Positions 1 through 7,429 of a stretch of 46,103 nucleotides of DNA are shown here, in pieces. Position numbers and translations under genes: made by a program. Positions within the stretch are counted from its first letter, which is position 1, and each line of letters begins with the position of its first letter. Under the pieces are notes generated by a model. The model searched no databases. It was not told the DNA's origin and worked only from the letters and a program-made list of their open reading frames with translations. The stretch is from contig CALGEE010000345.1 of NCBI GenBank assembly GCA_937881525.1, forward strand, positions 1 through 46,103, written 5' to 3'. This stretch comes from an uncultured Sphingomonadales bacterium. Lineage in GTDB: Bacteria > Pseudomonadota > Alphaproteobacteria > Sphingomonadales > Sphingomonadaceae.

Positions 1-186
1 TGGTGCGCTATAATCACTGTCCCGTCCGAAACGGATAAGGTGCTCATCGCCGCGGCCATCAGAAATCTGCAACAAGCACAGTCTATCACGCGCGGCAATC
101 AAGCCCATCGTTTCGGTGTCAACGGCGACTGGACCTTCGGCCAAAACGCCAGCAGGCAAGTCTTCTTCATGCAAATATACGCTCAT
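1..186 (-). CDS. rnd: Ribonuclease D-like 3'-5' exonuclease, N-terminal 62 residues (runs off window)
   Basis: The reverse strand from 186 encodes MSVYLHEEDLPAGVLAEGPV and then AVDTETMGL, followed by RDRLCLLQISDG and GDEHLIRF. This is the start of the DEDD exonuclease domain of ribonuclease D, and D23 and E25 form the exo I metal-binding pair. The family trims 3' ends of stable RNAs such as tRNA precursors. The frame is open to base 1, so only the N-terminus is present. Whether this is the long RNase D with an HRDC domain or the short exonuclease-only form, which is common in alphaproteobacteria, cannot be decided here. The gene is divergent from the cold-shock gene that follows. Confidence 0.88.
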   Translation of the reverse strand, partial: MSVYLHEEDLPAGVLAEGPVAVDTETMGLIAARDRLCLLQISDGRGDEHLIRFGRDSDYSAP

Positions 187-401
187 GCATGTCCCTTGCC
201 CGACAGTATTGACTAAGGCAAACGAAAGTGCAGCCTTGGCACAGCGATTTTGCGCCGCAATATTTGCTATCGCGCATCGTTTTAATGCGATATACGGTCT
301 CCTTGCGTAATCAAGCACGGTTGCGCTTGTGACGTGCAGTTCAGTCGCCCTCGACTGCATAACATAGTGGTACAGGGCGCTGAGAAGGCAAGTAAGAAGT
401 T

Positions 402-1208
402 ATGGGTTTTGATCGCAAGCGTGCTGGCAAGGGCCGGGACAAAAGAGACGGTTTCGGTGATGAAAGCTACGACGGCTATCGTGCACCATCCCCCTATCAA
501 AGTGATTTTGGCGGCGGCCGTTCAGGTGGCGGCGGATATGGCGGCGGCGGTACCAGCGGTGTTGGAGCTGGCGGCGGAGGCGACTTTGGCTCCCCGCGTC
601 GTGGCCCCGGTGCCCCCCAGATGCCTGCGCAAGTCATCGGTTCCGGCAAAGGAATTGTCAAATTTTTCAACGGCCAAAAAGGTTTTGGCTTCATTCAGGT
701 AGACGGTCGTCCAGACGACGTGTTCGTGCATATCAGTGCTGTTGAGCAGGCCGGTCTGTCTGGGCTTGCAGAAGGCCAGCCACTTGAATTCCAACTTGTG
801 GAGCGTGGCGGCAAGGTGTCGGCTGCTGATCTTGTCATCGACGGTGAGCCAATGGCTGTGGCCGAGCGGGAGCCGCGTCCTGACCGTCCAGCCTTTGACC
901 GTGACCGCGCCCCTCGCGGTGATGATCGGGGAGGTTTCCGTGGCGGTGATCGTGATTCGGCACCGCGAGGCCCGCAGCGCGAATCGACTGGCGAACGCGC
1001 CAATGGAACCGTGAAGTTCTTCAACGACATGAAGGGTTTTGGGTTTGTGCAGCGTGACGATGGCGGCGAAGATGTGTTCGTACACATCTCCGCGCTTGAG
1101 CGTTCGGGCATGGGTCAAGTGACTCAAGGCGACCGTTTGGCTTTTGATATCGAAATCGATCGTCGTGGCAAATATTCGGCAACGAACCTGAGTACGCTTT
1201 CCGAATAA
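402..1208 (+). CDS. Cold-shock protein with two CSD domains and a glycine-rich N-terminus
   Basis: This 268-residue protein has two cold-shock domains, at about residues 84-147 and 202-265. Each carries the RNP1-type KGFGFI/V motif and the RNP2-type DVFVHIS motif that bind single-stranded RNA or DNA. The N-terminal 80 residues are glycine-rich with scattered Arg and Tyr, and the linker at about 155-200 is dense in Arg, Asp and Gly. Both are likely disordered. Double-CSD proteins are typical of alphaproteobacteria, whereas E. coli CspA is a single domain of about 70 residues. The gene has a 215-base upstream gap and ends in a strong terminator. A role as an RNA chaperone in the cytoplasm follows from the family. 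The flexible arms are the unusual part. Confidence 0.93.
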   Translation: MGFDRKRAGKGRDKRDGFGDESYDGYRAPSPYQSDFGGGRSGGGGYGGGGTSGVGAGGGGDFGSPRRGPGAPQMPAQVIGSGKGIVKFFNGQKGFGFIQVDGRPDDVFVHISAVEQAGLSGLAEGQPLEFQLVERGGKVSAADLVIDGEPMAVAEREPRPDRPAFDRDRAPRGDDRGGFRGGDRDSAPRGPQRESTGERANGTVKFFNDMKGFGFVQRDDGGEDVFVHISALERSGMGQVTQGDRLAFDIEIDRRGKYSATNLSTLSE

Positions 1209-1225
1209 GCGCGCGTTAGAATTTC

Positions 1226-1264
1226 AAAAAGGCGGGTGAAGCAAAGCGCTTCGCCCGCCTTTTT
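1226..1264. terminator. Strong rho-independent terminator between csp and the dps pseudogene
   Basis: A 17-bp stem runs AAAAAGGCGGGTGAAGC / GCTTCGCCCGCCTTTTT with one G-U pair and a five-base loop. It is flanked by A and T tracts, so it can work in both directions. It serves the cold-shock gene on the plus strand and the convergent dps remnant on the minus strand. Confidence 0.93.
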
Positions 1265-1275
1265 ATTTCTGGCGT

Positions 1276-1613
1276 TTATGCCTCGCCGATCGTCGCGGCC
1301 AAGAACCAAGCGCGCTGCTCGGCTTGGTCAGTCCAATCATCCAGCAAGCCATCGGTCGCATTGTCACCAGCTTGGTCAGCAAGGCCCTTTGCGTCCTTCA
1401 GCGCCCCAACTTGCGGACGCGCTCGGCGACAAGGTCAGTGTTGGCAATCAACTCGGCCGCCTGTTCGTCAAACAGCAAGTGATATTCGCGAAAATGGGTG
1501 CCAGTTACGTGCCAATGAAAATTCTTCGTCTTCTAATATAGCGCGTAATAATCGGCCAGAAGGCCATTTAACGCGTCGGCCAATGCCTTTTTGCTAATGT
1601 CGCCAGCAGCCAT
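1276..1613 (-). pseudogene. dps: Broken dps (DNA-binding ferritin-like protein), internal stop plus frameshifting deletion
   Basis: On the reverse strand from ATG 1613 the reading is MAAGDISKKALADALNGLL, ADYYALY, a TAG stop, then KTKNFHWHVTGTHFREYHLL, FDEQAAELIANTDLVAERVR and KLG. This is the first half of Dps with the ferroxidase-region histidines and the FDEQ motif. After KLG the frame shifts. The Dps C-terminus continues in another frame as ALKDAKGLADQAGDNATDGL, LDDWTDQAEQRAWFLAATIG and EA, then stop. About 40 residues expected in the middle are missing, and the total of 338 bases is not a multiple of three. Dps normally oxidises and stores iron and protects DNA from peroxide; this copy cannot make the full protein. 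The TAG alone could be a sequencing error, but the deletion could not. Confidence 0.9.
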
Positions 1614-2024
1614 AAATCATTCCTTTTGTGTGGGAAAAGCTCACATATGGGAATGAAATGCCGATTTTCAAATCGATGGACTTTAAGAAGTGACATACCA
1701 ATTTGCCTGCGCCTTAAAAGATATAAGCCAATCCGGCGCACAGCTGCACTGGACGCCCCCGGATTTAGCTGGCGATCACCGACCGAATCAAAATATGATA
1801 TTCATGACCAAGTGCCAGGCCAACGTGGCAGCAAATCAGCGCCAATGACGAGGCTACACTCGGCTTGACGCGATAGATGGTGGAATATTGGTATGGTTTA
1901 GCGTTGCATTCCTGCTTATGAGCTTGACTTTCTGCGCGCGAATCCGCAATGGCCCGCCTCTGTGAACCGCGCAGATTGTCAACTGCGCATTTTTTTCGGT
2001 ATTTTTTGAACAAAGGAATGGGCC
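1614..2024. other. Intergenic stretch of about 410 bases with no supported gene
   Basis: This region lies between the dps remnant and rpmG. The open frames here have no recognisable domain, no good ribosome binding site and no family-like composition. It should contain the former dps promoter and the rpmG promoter. I see no repeat, RNA gene or regulatory motif that I can name with confidence. Confidence 0.5.
1976..2005 (+). promoter_or_regulatory. Possible rpmG promoter (TTGTCA - 18 - TATTTT)
   Basis: A TTGTCA box (1976-1981) and a TATTTT box (2000-2005) are separated by 18 bases just before rpmG, with an AAGGA ribosome binding site near 2013. The match to sigma-70 consensus is partial and the implied leader is very short, so this is tentative. 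Confidence 0.3.
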
Positions 2025-2192
2025 ATGGCGAAGCCAGCCACGATCAAGATCAAGCTGCTCAGCACCGCTGACACGGGCTTCTTTTACGTGACCAAGAAAA
2101 ATCCGCGCAACATCACCGAAAAGATGACGTTCCGCAAATATGACCCCGTCGTGCGCAAACATGTCGAGTTCAAGGAAGCCAAAATCAAGTAA
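2025..2192 (+). CDS. rpmG: 50S ribosomal protein L33
   Basis: This 55-residue protein begins [20 protein letters not shown] and continues [20 protein letters not shown], then [15 protein letters not shown]. It is a typical proteobacterial L33 with its basic, YVTKKN-centred core. It belongs to the large ribosomal subunit near the E site. It lacks the CxxC pairs of the zinc-binding L33 form, as expected for this lineage. The gene stands alone with its own terminator immediately downstream. It is shorter than many open-frame cut-offs, but its identity is clear. Confidence 0.97.
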   Translation: MAKPATIKIKLLSTADTGFFYVTKKNPRNITEKMTFRKYDPVVRKHVEFKEAKIK

Positions 2193-2221
2193 GCTAAAAG
2201 CTACTTGAAGGTTAATCGATC

Positions 2222-2244
2222 AGGGCGCTTCTGGCGCCCTTTTT
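2222..2244. terminator. Rho-independent terminator after rpmG
   Basis: The stem AGGGCGC / GCGCCCT with a short loop is followed by a run of T on the plus strand. It lies 30 bases after the rpmG stop. It may also help end divK, which converges on it. Confidence 0.88.
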
Positions 2245-2275
2245 GATTCCTGCCGCGCAGTCCTGCACGTTGGTG

Positions 2276-2680
2276 CTACTCGCCGATTATCCCCTGCACC
2301 GACTGCAAAAACGTCATCATGGACACGGGCTTCGACAAATATCCCTTTGCGCCAGCAGCAACGATTCGATCTTCGTCGCCTTTTCCGGCGTAGGCGGTGA
2401 CCGCAAGGACCGGAATGGAGGACAATCTAGCGTCCTTTTGCATGGCCTCTACCAAGTCGGCGCCACTGACATGGGGCAATTGAATGTCCATAATGACAAG
2501 GTCGGGGGCAAATATGTGGGCTTGATCAAGCGCCAACCGTCCATCGCGCACCCCTTGGACTTCAAACTGATGTGCCCGCAAAAGGTCGGTGAACAACTTG
2601 AGGTTGAATTCATTGTCCTCAACAATCATCACCTTTTTACCCATAGCCACATTTTCTCGCTTTGCGTTCGCGAAGTCCAT
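2276..2680 (-). CDS. divK: DivK-like single-domain response regulator
   Basis: This is a stand-alone receiver domain of about 120 residues. Visible motifs are KKVMIVEDNEFNLKLF with the acidic pair (E, D), the phospho-acceptor Asp in DLVIMDIQLP, the Thr of VLAVTAYA, and the Lys of YLSKP. DivK in Caulobacter is phosphorylated by PleC/DivJ and controls CtrA through the cell-pole kinases. The MDIQLP and GDEDRI stretches match the DivK group more than CheY. Translation may start at 2680 or at the internal ATG 2644 (MGKKVMIVEDN). The second gives the usual DivK length, but the first lies in an inverted repeat that mirrors the start of the divergent neighbour. Confidence 0.88.
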   Translation of the reverse strand: MDFANAKRENVAMGKKVMIVEDNEFNLKLFTDLLRAHQFEVQGVRDGRLALDQAHIFAPDLVIMDIQLPHVSGADLVEAMQKDARLSSIPVLAVTAYAGKGDEDRIVAAGAKGYLSKPVSMMTFLQSVQGIIGE

Positions 2681-2701
2681 GGCTTAAGCGAAAGCCATGG
2701 A
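2676..2701. promoter_or_regulatory. 10-bp inverted repeat between divK and the DUF3572 gene
   Basis: The arms TCCATGGCTT (2676-2685) and AAGCCATGGA (2692-2701) are perfect reverse complements around a six-base centre. Each arm contains an ATG: that of the DUF3572 gene on the plus strand and the upstream ATG of the divK frame on the minus strand. It could be an operator, an RNA hairpin or a duplicated translation start region. Confidence 0.55.
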
Positions 2702-2966
2702 TGAAACAAACGACAAGTTAGACGCATCGGGTATGGCTTTCGAGGCATTGGCGTGGGCGCTAATGGAAGAATCGCGGGCAGAACGACTGTTGTCGCTCAC
2801 GGGACTTACGCCTGAGGGTTTGCGCAGTAGCGTGATGGAGCGCAGCACACAGGCTGCGATCCTGTCGTTTTTGGAGGCTTATGAACCTGATCTGATTGCT
2901 TGTGCGGCCGTCATTGGCGTTTCGCCGGTTGTATTGGTGCAAGCGCGGCAGGAGTTGGAAGCATGA
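2697..2966 (+). CDS. DUF3572 family protein
   Basis: This small 89-residue protein begins MDETNDKLDASGMAFEALAW and continues with RLLSLTGLTPEGLR and SFLEAYEPDLIACAAVIGVS. It matches the alphaproteobacterial DUF3572 family, which has no assigned biochemical role. The protein is soluble and predicted mostly helical, with no signal peptide. It is divergent from divK across only 16 bases. Its stop codon overlaps the start of the HAD-like gene (ATGA), so the two are probably translationally coupled. No strong ribosome binding site precedes the ATG at 2697. The next in-frame ATG (2733) would remove 12 residues. Confidence 0.82.
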   Translation: MDETNDKLDASGMAFEALAWALMEESRAERLLSLTGLTPEGLRSSVMERSTQAAILSFLEAYEPDLIACAAVIGVSPVVLVQARQELEA

Positions 2967-3607
2967 GTCGGCCACTTCTCATTTCTGATTGCGACGAAGT
3001 GCTGCTGCACATGATTGTTCCGTTTCGTGATTGGTTGGATGAGGCGCATCACATCCATTTCGACCTTGTCCATGGTGATTGGGGTGAGGCGCTGCGTCAT
3101 AAGCATGACGGCACCATCGTCGAGCGCGGTCAGGTGTGGGAGTTGCTCAACGGATTTTTTGATACCGAAATGCACCGACAACAGGCGATTGACGGGGCGG
3201 TAGACAGCCTTAACCGGCTGCGTGAGCATGCCGACGTGGTAATCCTTACCAACCTTCTAGATCACCGCGCAGGGCCTCGTACAGAGCAACTGAGGGCCGT
3301 TGGCATCGACGCGCCGGTTTATTGCAATCAAGGCGGCAAGGGTGAGGCGCTTGGGCGGATACTCGACGAGTATAAACCAAGCGTTGCCGTGTTCGCTGAT
3401 GATCTTGGGCATCAGCACGAATCGGTCGGCGAACATTATCCCGACGTGTGGCGTCTGCATTTCGTGGGCGAGCCATTGCTATGGGAACGCGTCAATCCAT
3501 CGAAGGCCGCGCACGCAAGGCTTAACCGATGGGCAGACGCCGAAGTTTGGATCAGGGATAAGCTGGTTGCCAACATGCCAGCGCCCGCATTGGAAAAGGT
3601 AGTATGA
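2963..3607 (+). CDS. HAD-superfamily-like hydrolase of unknown substrate
   Basis: The start at 2963 is chosen because it forms an ATGA overlap with the preceding stop. The protein then has 214 residues and begins MSRPLLISDCDEVLLHM. D9 and D11 fit HAD motif I (DxD), ILTN fits motif II, the Lys in GGKGEA fits motif III and FADD fits motif IV. These residues suggest a magnesium-dependent phosphohydrolase in the cytoplasm. The cap region HIHFDLVHGDWGEALRHKHD is unusual and I do not recognise a characterised subfamily. The gene is sandwiched between DUF3572 and RidA-like genes with start/stop overlaps on both sides, which suggests a conserved unit. Confidence 0.8.
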   Translation: MSRPLLISDCDEVLLHMIVPFRDWLDEAHHIHFDLVHGDWGEALRHKHDGTIVERGQVWELLNGFFDTEMHRQQAIDGAVDSLNRLREHADVVILTNLLDHRAGPRTEQLRAVGIDAPVYCNQGGKGEALGRILDEYKPSVAVFADDLGHQHESVGEHYPDVWRLHFVGEPLLWERVNPSKAAHARLNRWADAEVWIRDKLVANMPAPALEKVV

Positions 3608-4068
3608 TGATTGAAGCAAAACTGGCTGAACTAGGCATTGCACTGCCGCAACCTGCGGCGCCTGTGGCATCCTATGTGCCTGCAGTGGAAGCAAACGGCA
3701 TGTTGTTCATTTCCGGCCAATTGCCTTTTGTTGACGGTAAGGTTTTAACCGGCCGCGTTGGCGACACCTCCACTCTTGAAGATGCTAAGGTCGCCGCCAA
3801 AGCGTGCGGGATCATGCTGATCGCGCAAATGAAGGCCGCGTTGGGCGGTGACCTCGATCGTGTTGAGCGGATCGTCAAACTGGGCGTGTTTATCGCGTCC
3901 GAACCCGACTTCACCGATCAACCCGAAGCCGCAAATGGCGCGTCCGACCTGATGGAAGCAGTGTTCGGCGATGAGGGTAAACATGCACGCGCCGCTGTTT
4001 CGGTGCCGGTCTTGCCACGCAACGCTACGGTTGAAATCGACTGCGTTGTACAGGTGCGCGCCGCTTAA
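3604..4068 (+). CDS. RidA-like (YjgF/YER057c/UK114) family protein, long form
   Basis: This 154-residue protein belongs to the Rid family, whose founding member hydrolyses reactive enamines and imines released by PLP enzymes. The sequence shows NGMLFISGQLP and, near the end, HARAAVSVPVLPRNATVEID. This keeps the Arg and Glu positions that correspond to R105 and E120 of E. coli RidA. It is longer than canonical RidA (about 128 residues) because of an N-terminal extension (AELGIALPQPAAPVASYVPA). It fits the YjgF_like_1 subgroup rather than RidA proper, so the substrate is uncertain. It overlaps the HAD-like gene by ATGA and the next gene by TAATG. Confidence 0.92.
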   Translation: MMIEAKLAELGIALPQPAAPVASYVPAVEANGMLFISGQLPFVDGKVLTGRVGDTSTLEDAKVAAKACGIMLIAQMKAALGGDLDRVERIVKLGVFIASEPDFTDQPEAANGASDLMEAVFGDEGKHARAAVSVPVLPRNATVEIDCVVQVRAA

Positions 4069-5201
4069 TGACAGACGGCGTAACCGCCGAACTTTTAAGC
4101 AAGGTCAGTGATATATCCGCTAAACAATGGGATGCACTGAACCCGCAGGGCAATCCGTTTGTCAGCCACGCGTTTTTGTCGGCCCTTGAACAATCGGGGA
4201 GTGTTGGTCCAGGAACTGGCTGGTCGCCATCTCCTGTCATTATTCGCGATGCGGAGGGTGTTCCGGCCGCAGCGCTTCCGGCCTATCTTAAAACGCATAG
4301 CCAGGGCGAATATGTGTTCGACCATCATTGGGCTGATGCGCTTCATCGGGCCGGCGGGCAATATTATCCCAAGCTGCAAATCTCCGTGCCATTCTCGCCC
4401 GTGCCAGGGCCACGTCTTCTGTTGTGTGACGAGGCGATGGCGTTGCCCATCTTGCGGGCCGCCGAAGCCGTGGTTGACCAGAACGGCCTATCGTCCGCAC
4501 ATGCCACTTTTGTCGAACAAGCCGAGCTAGCGCTGTTCCGCGAAGCTGGCTGGTTGACGCGGGTGGGAACGCAGTTTCATTGGCAGAACCGCGATTATGC
4601 CGACTTCGAAAGTTTCCTTGGTGCGTTATCGTCGCGCAAGCGCAAGGCCATCCGTAAGGAGCGTGCTGGTGCACAGGCAGCCGTCCGCATACAACAGATT
4701 GCCGGCGCAGACATTACGCCTGAACATTGGGACGCGTTCTGGATCTTTTATCAAGACACCGGCGCGCGTAAATGGGGAACGCCCTATCTGGCGCGCGCGT
4801 TTTTCGACATCATTGGCGACAGCATGCGCGACAGCATTGTTCTGCTCTTGGCCTATGATCAGGACGGCCCGATTGCAGGCGCGCTGAATTTTGTCGGACC
4901 GGATTGCCTTTACGGTCGCTATTGGGGCTGCACCCGCGATGTGCCATTTTTGCACTTCGAACTGTGCTATTATCAGGCGATTGATTACGCCATCGCACAT
5001 GGCCTCGCTCGCGTTGAAGCAGGTGCGCAGGGCGAACATAAATTGGCGCGGGGGTACGAGGCTGTGCCTACCTATTCCGCGCACTATATCGCCAACGAAA
5101 GCTTTCGGAGTGCTGTCGCCGACTTTCTGGAACGTGAAACGCAAGCGATGGAGCGCGAGATTGAATTTTTGGGCGACATGGCGCCCTTTAAGAAGGGCTG
5201 A
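4068..5201 (+). CDS. FemAB/GNAT-fold acyltransferase, DUF482 (peptidoglycan biosynthesis-like) family
   Basis: This 377-residue cytoplasmic protein matches the DUF482 family with FNPFVSHAFL-like N-terminal residues (NPFVSHAFLSALEQSGSVG), then VFDHHWADAL, a RKRKAIRKER basic helix and the C-terminal EAGAQGEHKLARGY motif. The family has the FemAB-type doubled GNAT fold and is often annotated as a peptidoglycan-related N-acyltransferase, but the substrate is not established. The start overlaps the RidA-like stop (TAATG). It is the last gene of the four-gene overlapping run that begins at 2697. No membrane segment or signal is seen. Confidence 0.85.
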   Translation: MTDGVTAELLSKVSDISAKQWDALNPQGNPFVSHAFLSALEQSGSVGPGTGWSPSPVIIRDAEGVPAAALPAYLKTHSQGEYVFDHHWADALHRAGGQYYPKLQISVPFSPVPGPRLLLCDEAMALPILRAAEAVVDQNGLSSAHATFVEQAELALFREAGWLTRVGTQFHWQNRDYADFESFLGALSSRKRKAIRKERAGAQAAVRIQQIAGADITPEHWDAFWIFYQDTGARKWGTPYLARAFFDIIGDSMRDSIVLLLAYDQDGPIAGALNFVGPDCLYGRYWGCTRDVPFLHFELCYYQAIDYAIAHGLARVEAGAQGEHKLARGYEAVPTYSAHYIANESFRSAVADFLERETQAMEREIEFLGDMAPFKKG

Positions 5202-5231
5202 AGCCTATCAAACGGCTCTTGCAATACTTTT

Positions 5232-5249
5232 TTTAATCGCGCACTTAAA
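5232..5249. promoter_or_regulatory. Candidate TetR operator A (TTTAATCGCGCACTTAAA)
   Basis: This 18-bp near-palindrome lies 20 bases before the acyl-CoA dehydrogenase start. It matches the perfect palindrome at 10489-10506 at 14 of 18 positions, including both TTTAA/TTAAA ends and the TCG core. Its place just upstream of the ribosome binding site suits a repressor site. Assignment to the TetR protein encoded at 13615 is inferred. Confidence 0.55.
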
Positions 5250-5269
5250 TGGCCAGAGAGGAACCATCT

Positions 5270-6481
5270 ATGAAAACACCAAGCCCGCAGGAACTTGACG
5301 CATTTGAAAAGCAGTGCGACGCGTGGTTCGCCGAAAATACCGTGCGCGACCCCGGCTTCATGTTGCCGCTGACCTTTATGGAAGTGTCGACGGATCAGCA
5401 GTTTGATTTCCTGCGCGACTGGCAGCGCAAGGTATATGAGGCGGGCTATTTCGGTATGTCTTGGCCAACCGAATATGGTGGCTATGGCATGCATCCCGAA
5501 TATCAGCGTATCGCCACGCGAGTGATGAAAAGCCATGATGCGCCGATTATGCTCAACGCGATTGCCAATGGCTGGACCGGGCCATTGTTGCTCGATATTG
5601 GCCGTGAAGAAGACAAGCGTCGCTTTATCAAGCCAATGCTGTCGGCTGAAGAAATCTGGTGTCAGGGCTTTTCTGAACCAGAGCATGGCTCGGACCTCGG
5701 CAGCGCGCAGACCAAGGCTGTGCGTGATGGCGATGAATACATCATCAATGGCTCCAAAATCTGGACCTCCTTGGGTGACCGCGCTGATTATATGATCCTG
5801 CTCGCACGGACATCGAATGATGGGCCAAGCAAATATGCAGGGCTGAGCTTCTTCCTCGCGCCGATGAAGGTGCCGGGTATTGAAACCCGGCGTTTGAAGA
5901 AACTCACGGGTGAATATGGCTTCACCCAATGCTTTTTCACCGACGCGCGTATTCCGGCGTCGGGCCTCGTCGGCGAAGAAGGGCAAGGCTGGATGGTCGC
6001 AATGAAGACGCTGGAATATGAGCGCGGTGCCAAGGTTAATCCGGTCGGTGGCTATTTCGTCAAGGAAATGGACGTCATGGGTGTGGTCGACATGGCGCGT
6101 TCCGCCAAGCGCGGCGGTAAGCCAGTGCTGGATGACCCTGTCATGCGCGACAAATTGGTCGACTATATGATTGAGATTCAGGCGCTGAACCTTAACAACC
6201 AGCGCCGCCGCATGGCACCGCTGACCAGCGACCGTCCAATGGGCCTTGCCCTAATGAACAAGTTGGCGCGGACCGAGCTGGTGCGTGAGCTGACTGAATT
6301 CTCTCTGCGGTTCCAAGGCACGCGCGCGGGCTATTATGTTGGCGATGAAAATGCTGTCGATGATGGCTATTGGCACCGGTCGTATCTCAACAGCTTTTCC
6401 GCCACCATTGGCGGCGGCACGAGCCAGATCCAGAAGAATATCATTGGTGAGCATGTGCTTGGCCTACCCAAGGGGCGGTAG
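5270..6481 (+). CDS. Acyl-CoA dehydrogenase family protein
   Basis: This 403-residue flavoprotein catalyses alpha,beta-dehydrogenation of an acyl-CoA, passing electrons to ETF. Visible family motifs are WCQGFSEPEHGSDL (FAD/substrate loop), IINGSKIWTS, and the C-terminal GGGTSQIQKNIIGEHVLGLP. The start at 5270 is chosen over an upstream in-frame ATG (5249) because AGAGAGGA sits seven bases before it. It opens the catabolic island, with a candidate operator directly upstream and a REP-like element downstream that separates it from the crotonase gene. Similar proteins act on steroid side chains, terpenoids or branched acids, but no substrate can be named here. The downstream ligase and aldehyde dehydrogenase fit a shared pathway. 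Confidence 0.93.
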   Translation: MKTPSPQELDAFEKQCDAWFAENTVRDPGFMLPLTFMEVSTDQQFDFLRDWQRKVYEAGYFGMSWPTEYGGYGMHPEYQRIATRVMKSHDAPIMLNAIANGWTGPLLLDIGREEDKRRFIKPMLSAEEIWCQGFSEPEHGSDLGSAQTKAVRDGDEYIINGSKIWTSLGDRADYMILLARTSNDGPSKYAGLSFFLAPMKVPGIETRRLKKLTGEYGFTQCFFTDARIPASGLVGEEGQGWMVAMKTLEYERGAKVNPVGGYFVKEMDVMGVVDMARSAKRGGKPVLDDPVMRDKLVDYMIEIQALNLNNQRRRMAPLTSDRPMGLALMNKLARTELVRELTEFSLRFQGTRAGYYVGDENAVDDGYWHRSYLNSFSATIGGGTSQIQKNIIGEHVLGLPKGR

Positions 6482-6494
6482 GTAAGCTTCATGT

Positions 6495-6623
6495 GTCATT
6501 CCCGCGAAAGCGGGGAACGAAGCGACCGCGAGGTCAATCCATGGCCTGACTGCTTCACGCGAAGCAAGGGTGCGTAGATTTTAAGATTTGACGATGGCTA
6601 CCCGCTTTCGCGGGTATGGCGAT
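6495..6623. repeat. REP-like inverted repeat element
   Basis: The element starts with GTCATTCCCGCGAAAGCGGG (6495-6514) and ends with CCCGCTTTCGCGGGTATGGC (6601-6620). Each part forms its own hairpin (CCCGC-GAAA-GCGGG type), and the two parts are complementary to each other. This is the composition of short mobile intergenic palindromes frequent in sphingomonads. It may act as a terminator or mRNA stabiliser between the dehydrogenase and crotonase genes. Confidence 0.8.
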
Positions 6624-6637
6624 AAAAGAGGAATAAA

Positions 6638-7396
6638 ATGTCCGAAGTGCTAACCCAAGCCGAAAACGGCGTCCTGATCATCACCATCAACCGGCCCGAG
6701 GCAAAGAATGCGGTCAATCAAGCGGTCGCGAAAGGTTTAGCTGCGGCTATGGAGCAGCTGGATAGTGACAAAAGCCTGAACGTGGGTATCATCACTGGGG
6801 CTGGCGGCACATTTTGTTCAGGCATGGATTTGAAGGCATTTTTGCGGGGTGAATTACCAAGCATTAAGGGCAAGGGCTTCGCGGGATTTATCGAATCTCC
6901 GCCCGCCAAACCTTTGATAGGTGCTGTTCAGGGCTATGCGCTCGCAGGTGGCATGGAAATCGCAATTGCCTGCGACCTGTTGGTAGCAAATGACAAGGCG
7001 CAGTTCGGTATTCCCGAAGTGAAGCGCAGCCTTGTCGCTGCAGCTGGCGGTTTGCTGACTTTGCCGTCAATCATCGGCAAGCGTATGGCGATGGAGCTTG
7101 CGCTAACGGGTGATTTCATCTCGGCGCAGCGGGCATATGAGGTGGGTTTTGTAAACCGCGTTACCGAAGGCGCTGCTATTGATGCCGCGCTTGAGCTGGC
7201 AGCCAAGGTTGCCGCGAACGGACCGCTGGCATTGATTGCAACTAAGCGCGTGATCAACGAGCGCCCTGATTGGACGTCTGCGGAAATGTGGAAGAAGCAG
7301 AACGAGATATGCGCGCCTGTTTTTGCGTCAAAGGATTCGCGTGAAGGCGCGATGGCATTTGCAGAAAAACGCAAACCGAACTGGCAGGGTGAATGA
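6638..7396 (+). CDS. Enoyl-CoA hydratase/isomerase (crotonase) family protein
   Basis: This 252-residue protein has the crotonase fold. The two oxyanion-hole segments are visible as TFCSGMDLKAF and GYALAGGMEIAIACDLLVA. The segment FGIPEVKRSLVAAAGG carries Glu at the usual catalytic position (PEVKR), while the second Glu of true hydratases is not evident. It may hydrate, isomerise or hydrolyse an acyl-CoA. The start follows AGAGGA at a good distance. The gene lies in line with an acyl-CoA ligase 33 bases downstream and probably shares its transcript. A role in side-chain degradation within the same cluster is inferred from the neighbours. Confidence 0.92.
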   Translation: MSEVLTQAENGVLIITINRPEAKNAVNQAVAKGLAAAMEQLDSDKSLNVGIITGAGGTFCSGMDLKAFLRGELPSIKGKGFAGFIESPPAKPLIGAVQGYALAGGMEIAIACDLLVANDKAQFGIPEVKRSLVAAAGGLLTLPSIIGKRMAMELALTGDFISAQRAYEVGFVNRVTEGAAIDAALELAAKVAANGPLALIATKRVINERPDWTSAEMWKKQNEICAPVFASKDSREGAMAFAEKRKPNWQGE

Positions 7397-7429
7397 TCGC
7401 CGCACTCAAAATGTTGGAGGATTAGAATA

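Noticed and set aside
522-1127. Long minus-strand frames antisense to the cold-shock gene
   Set aside because: They are shadows of the glycine- and arginine-rich coding sequence on the plus strand, with no start signal or family match.
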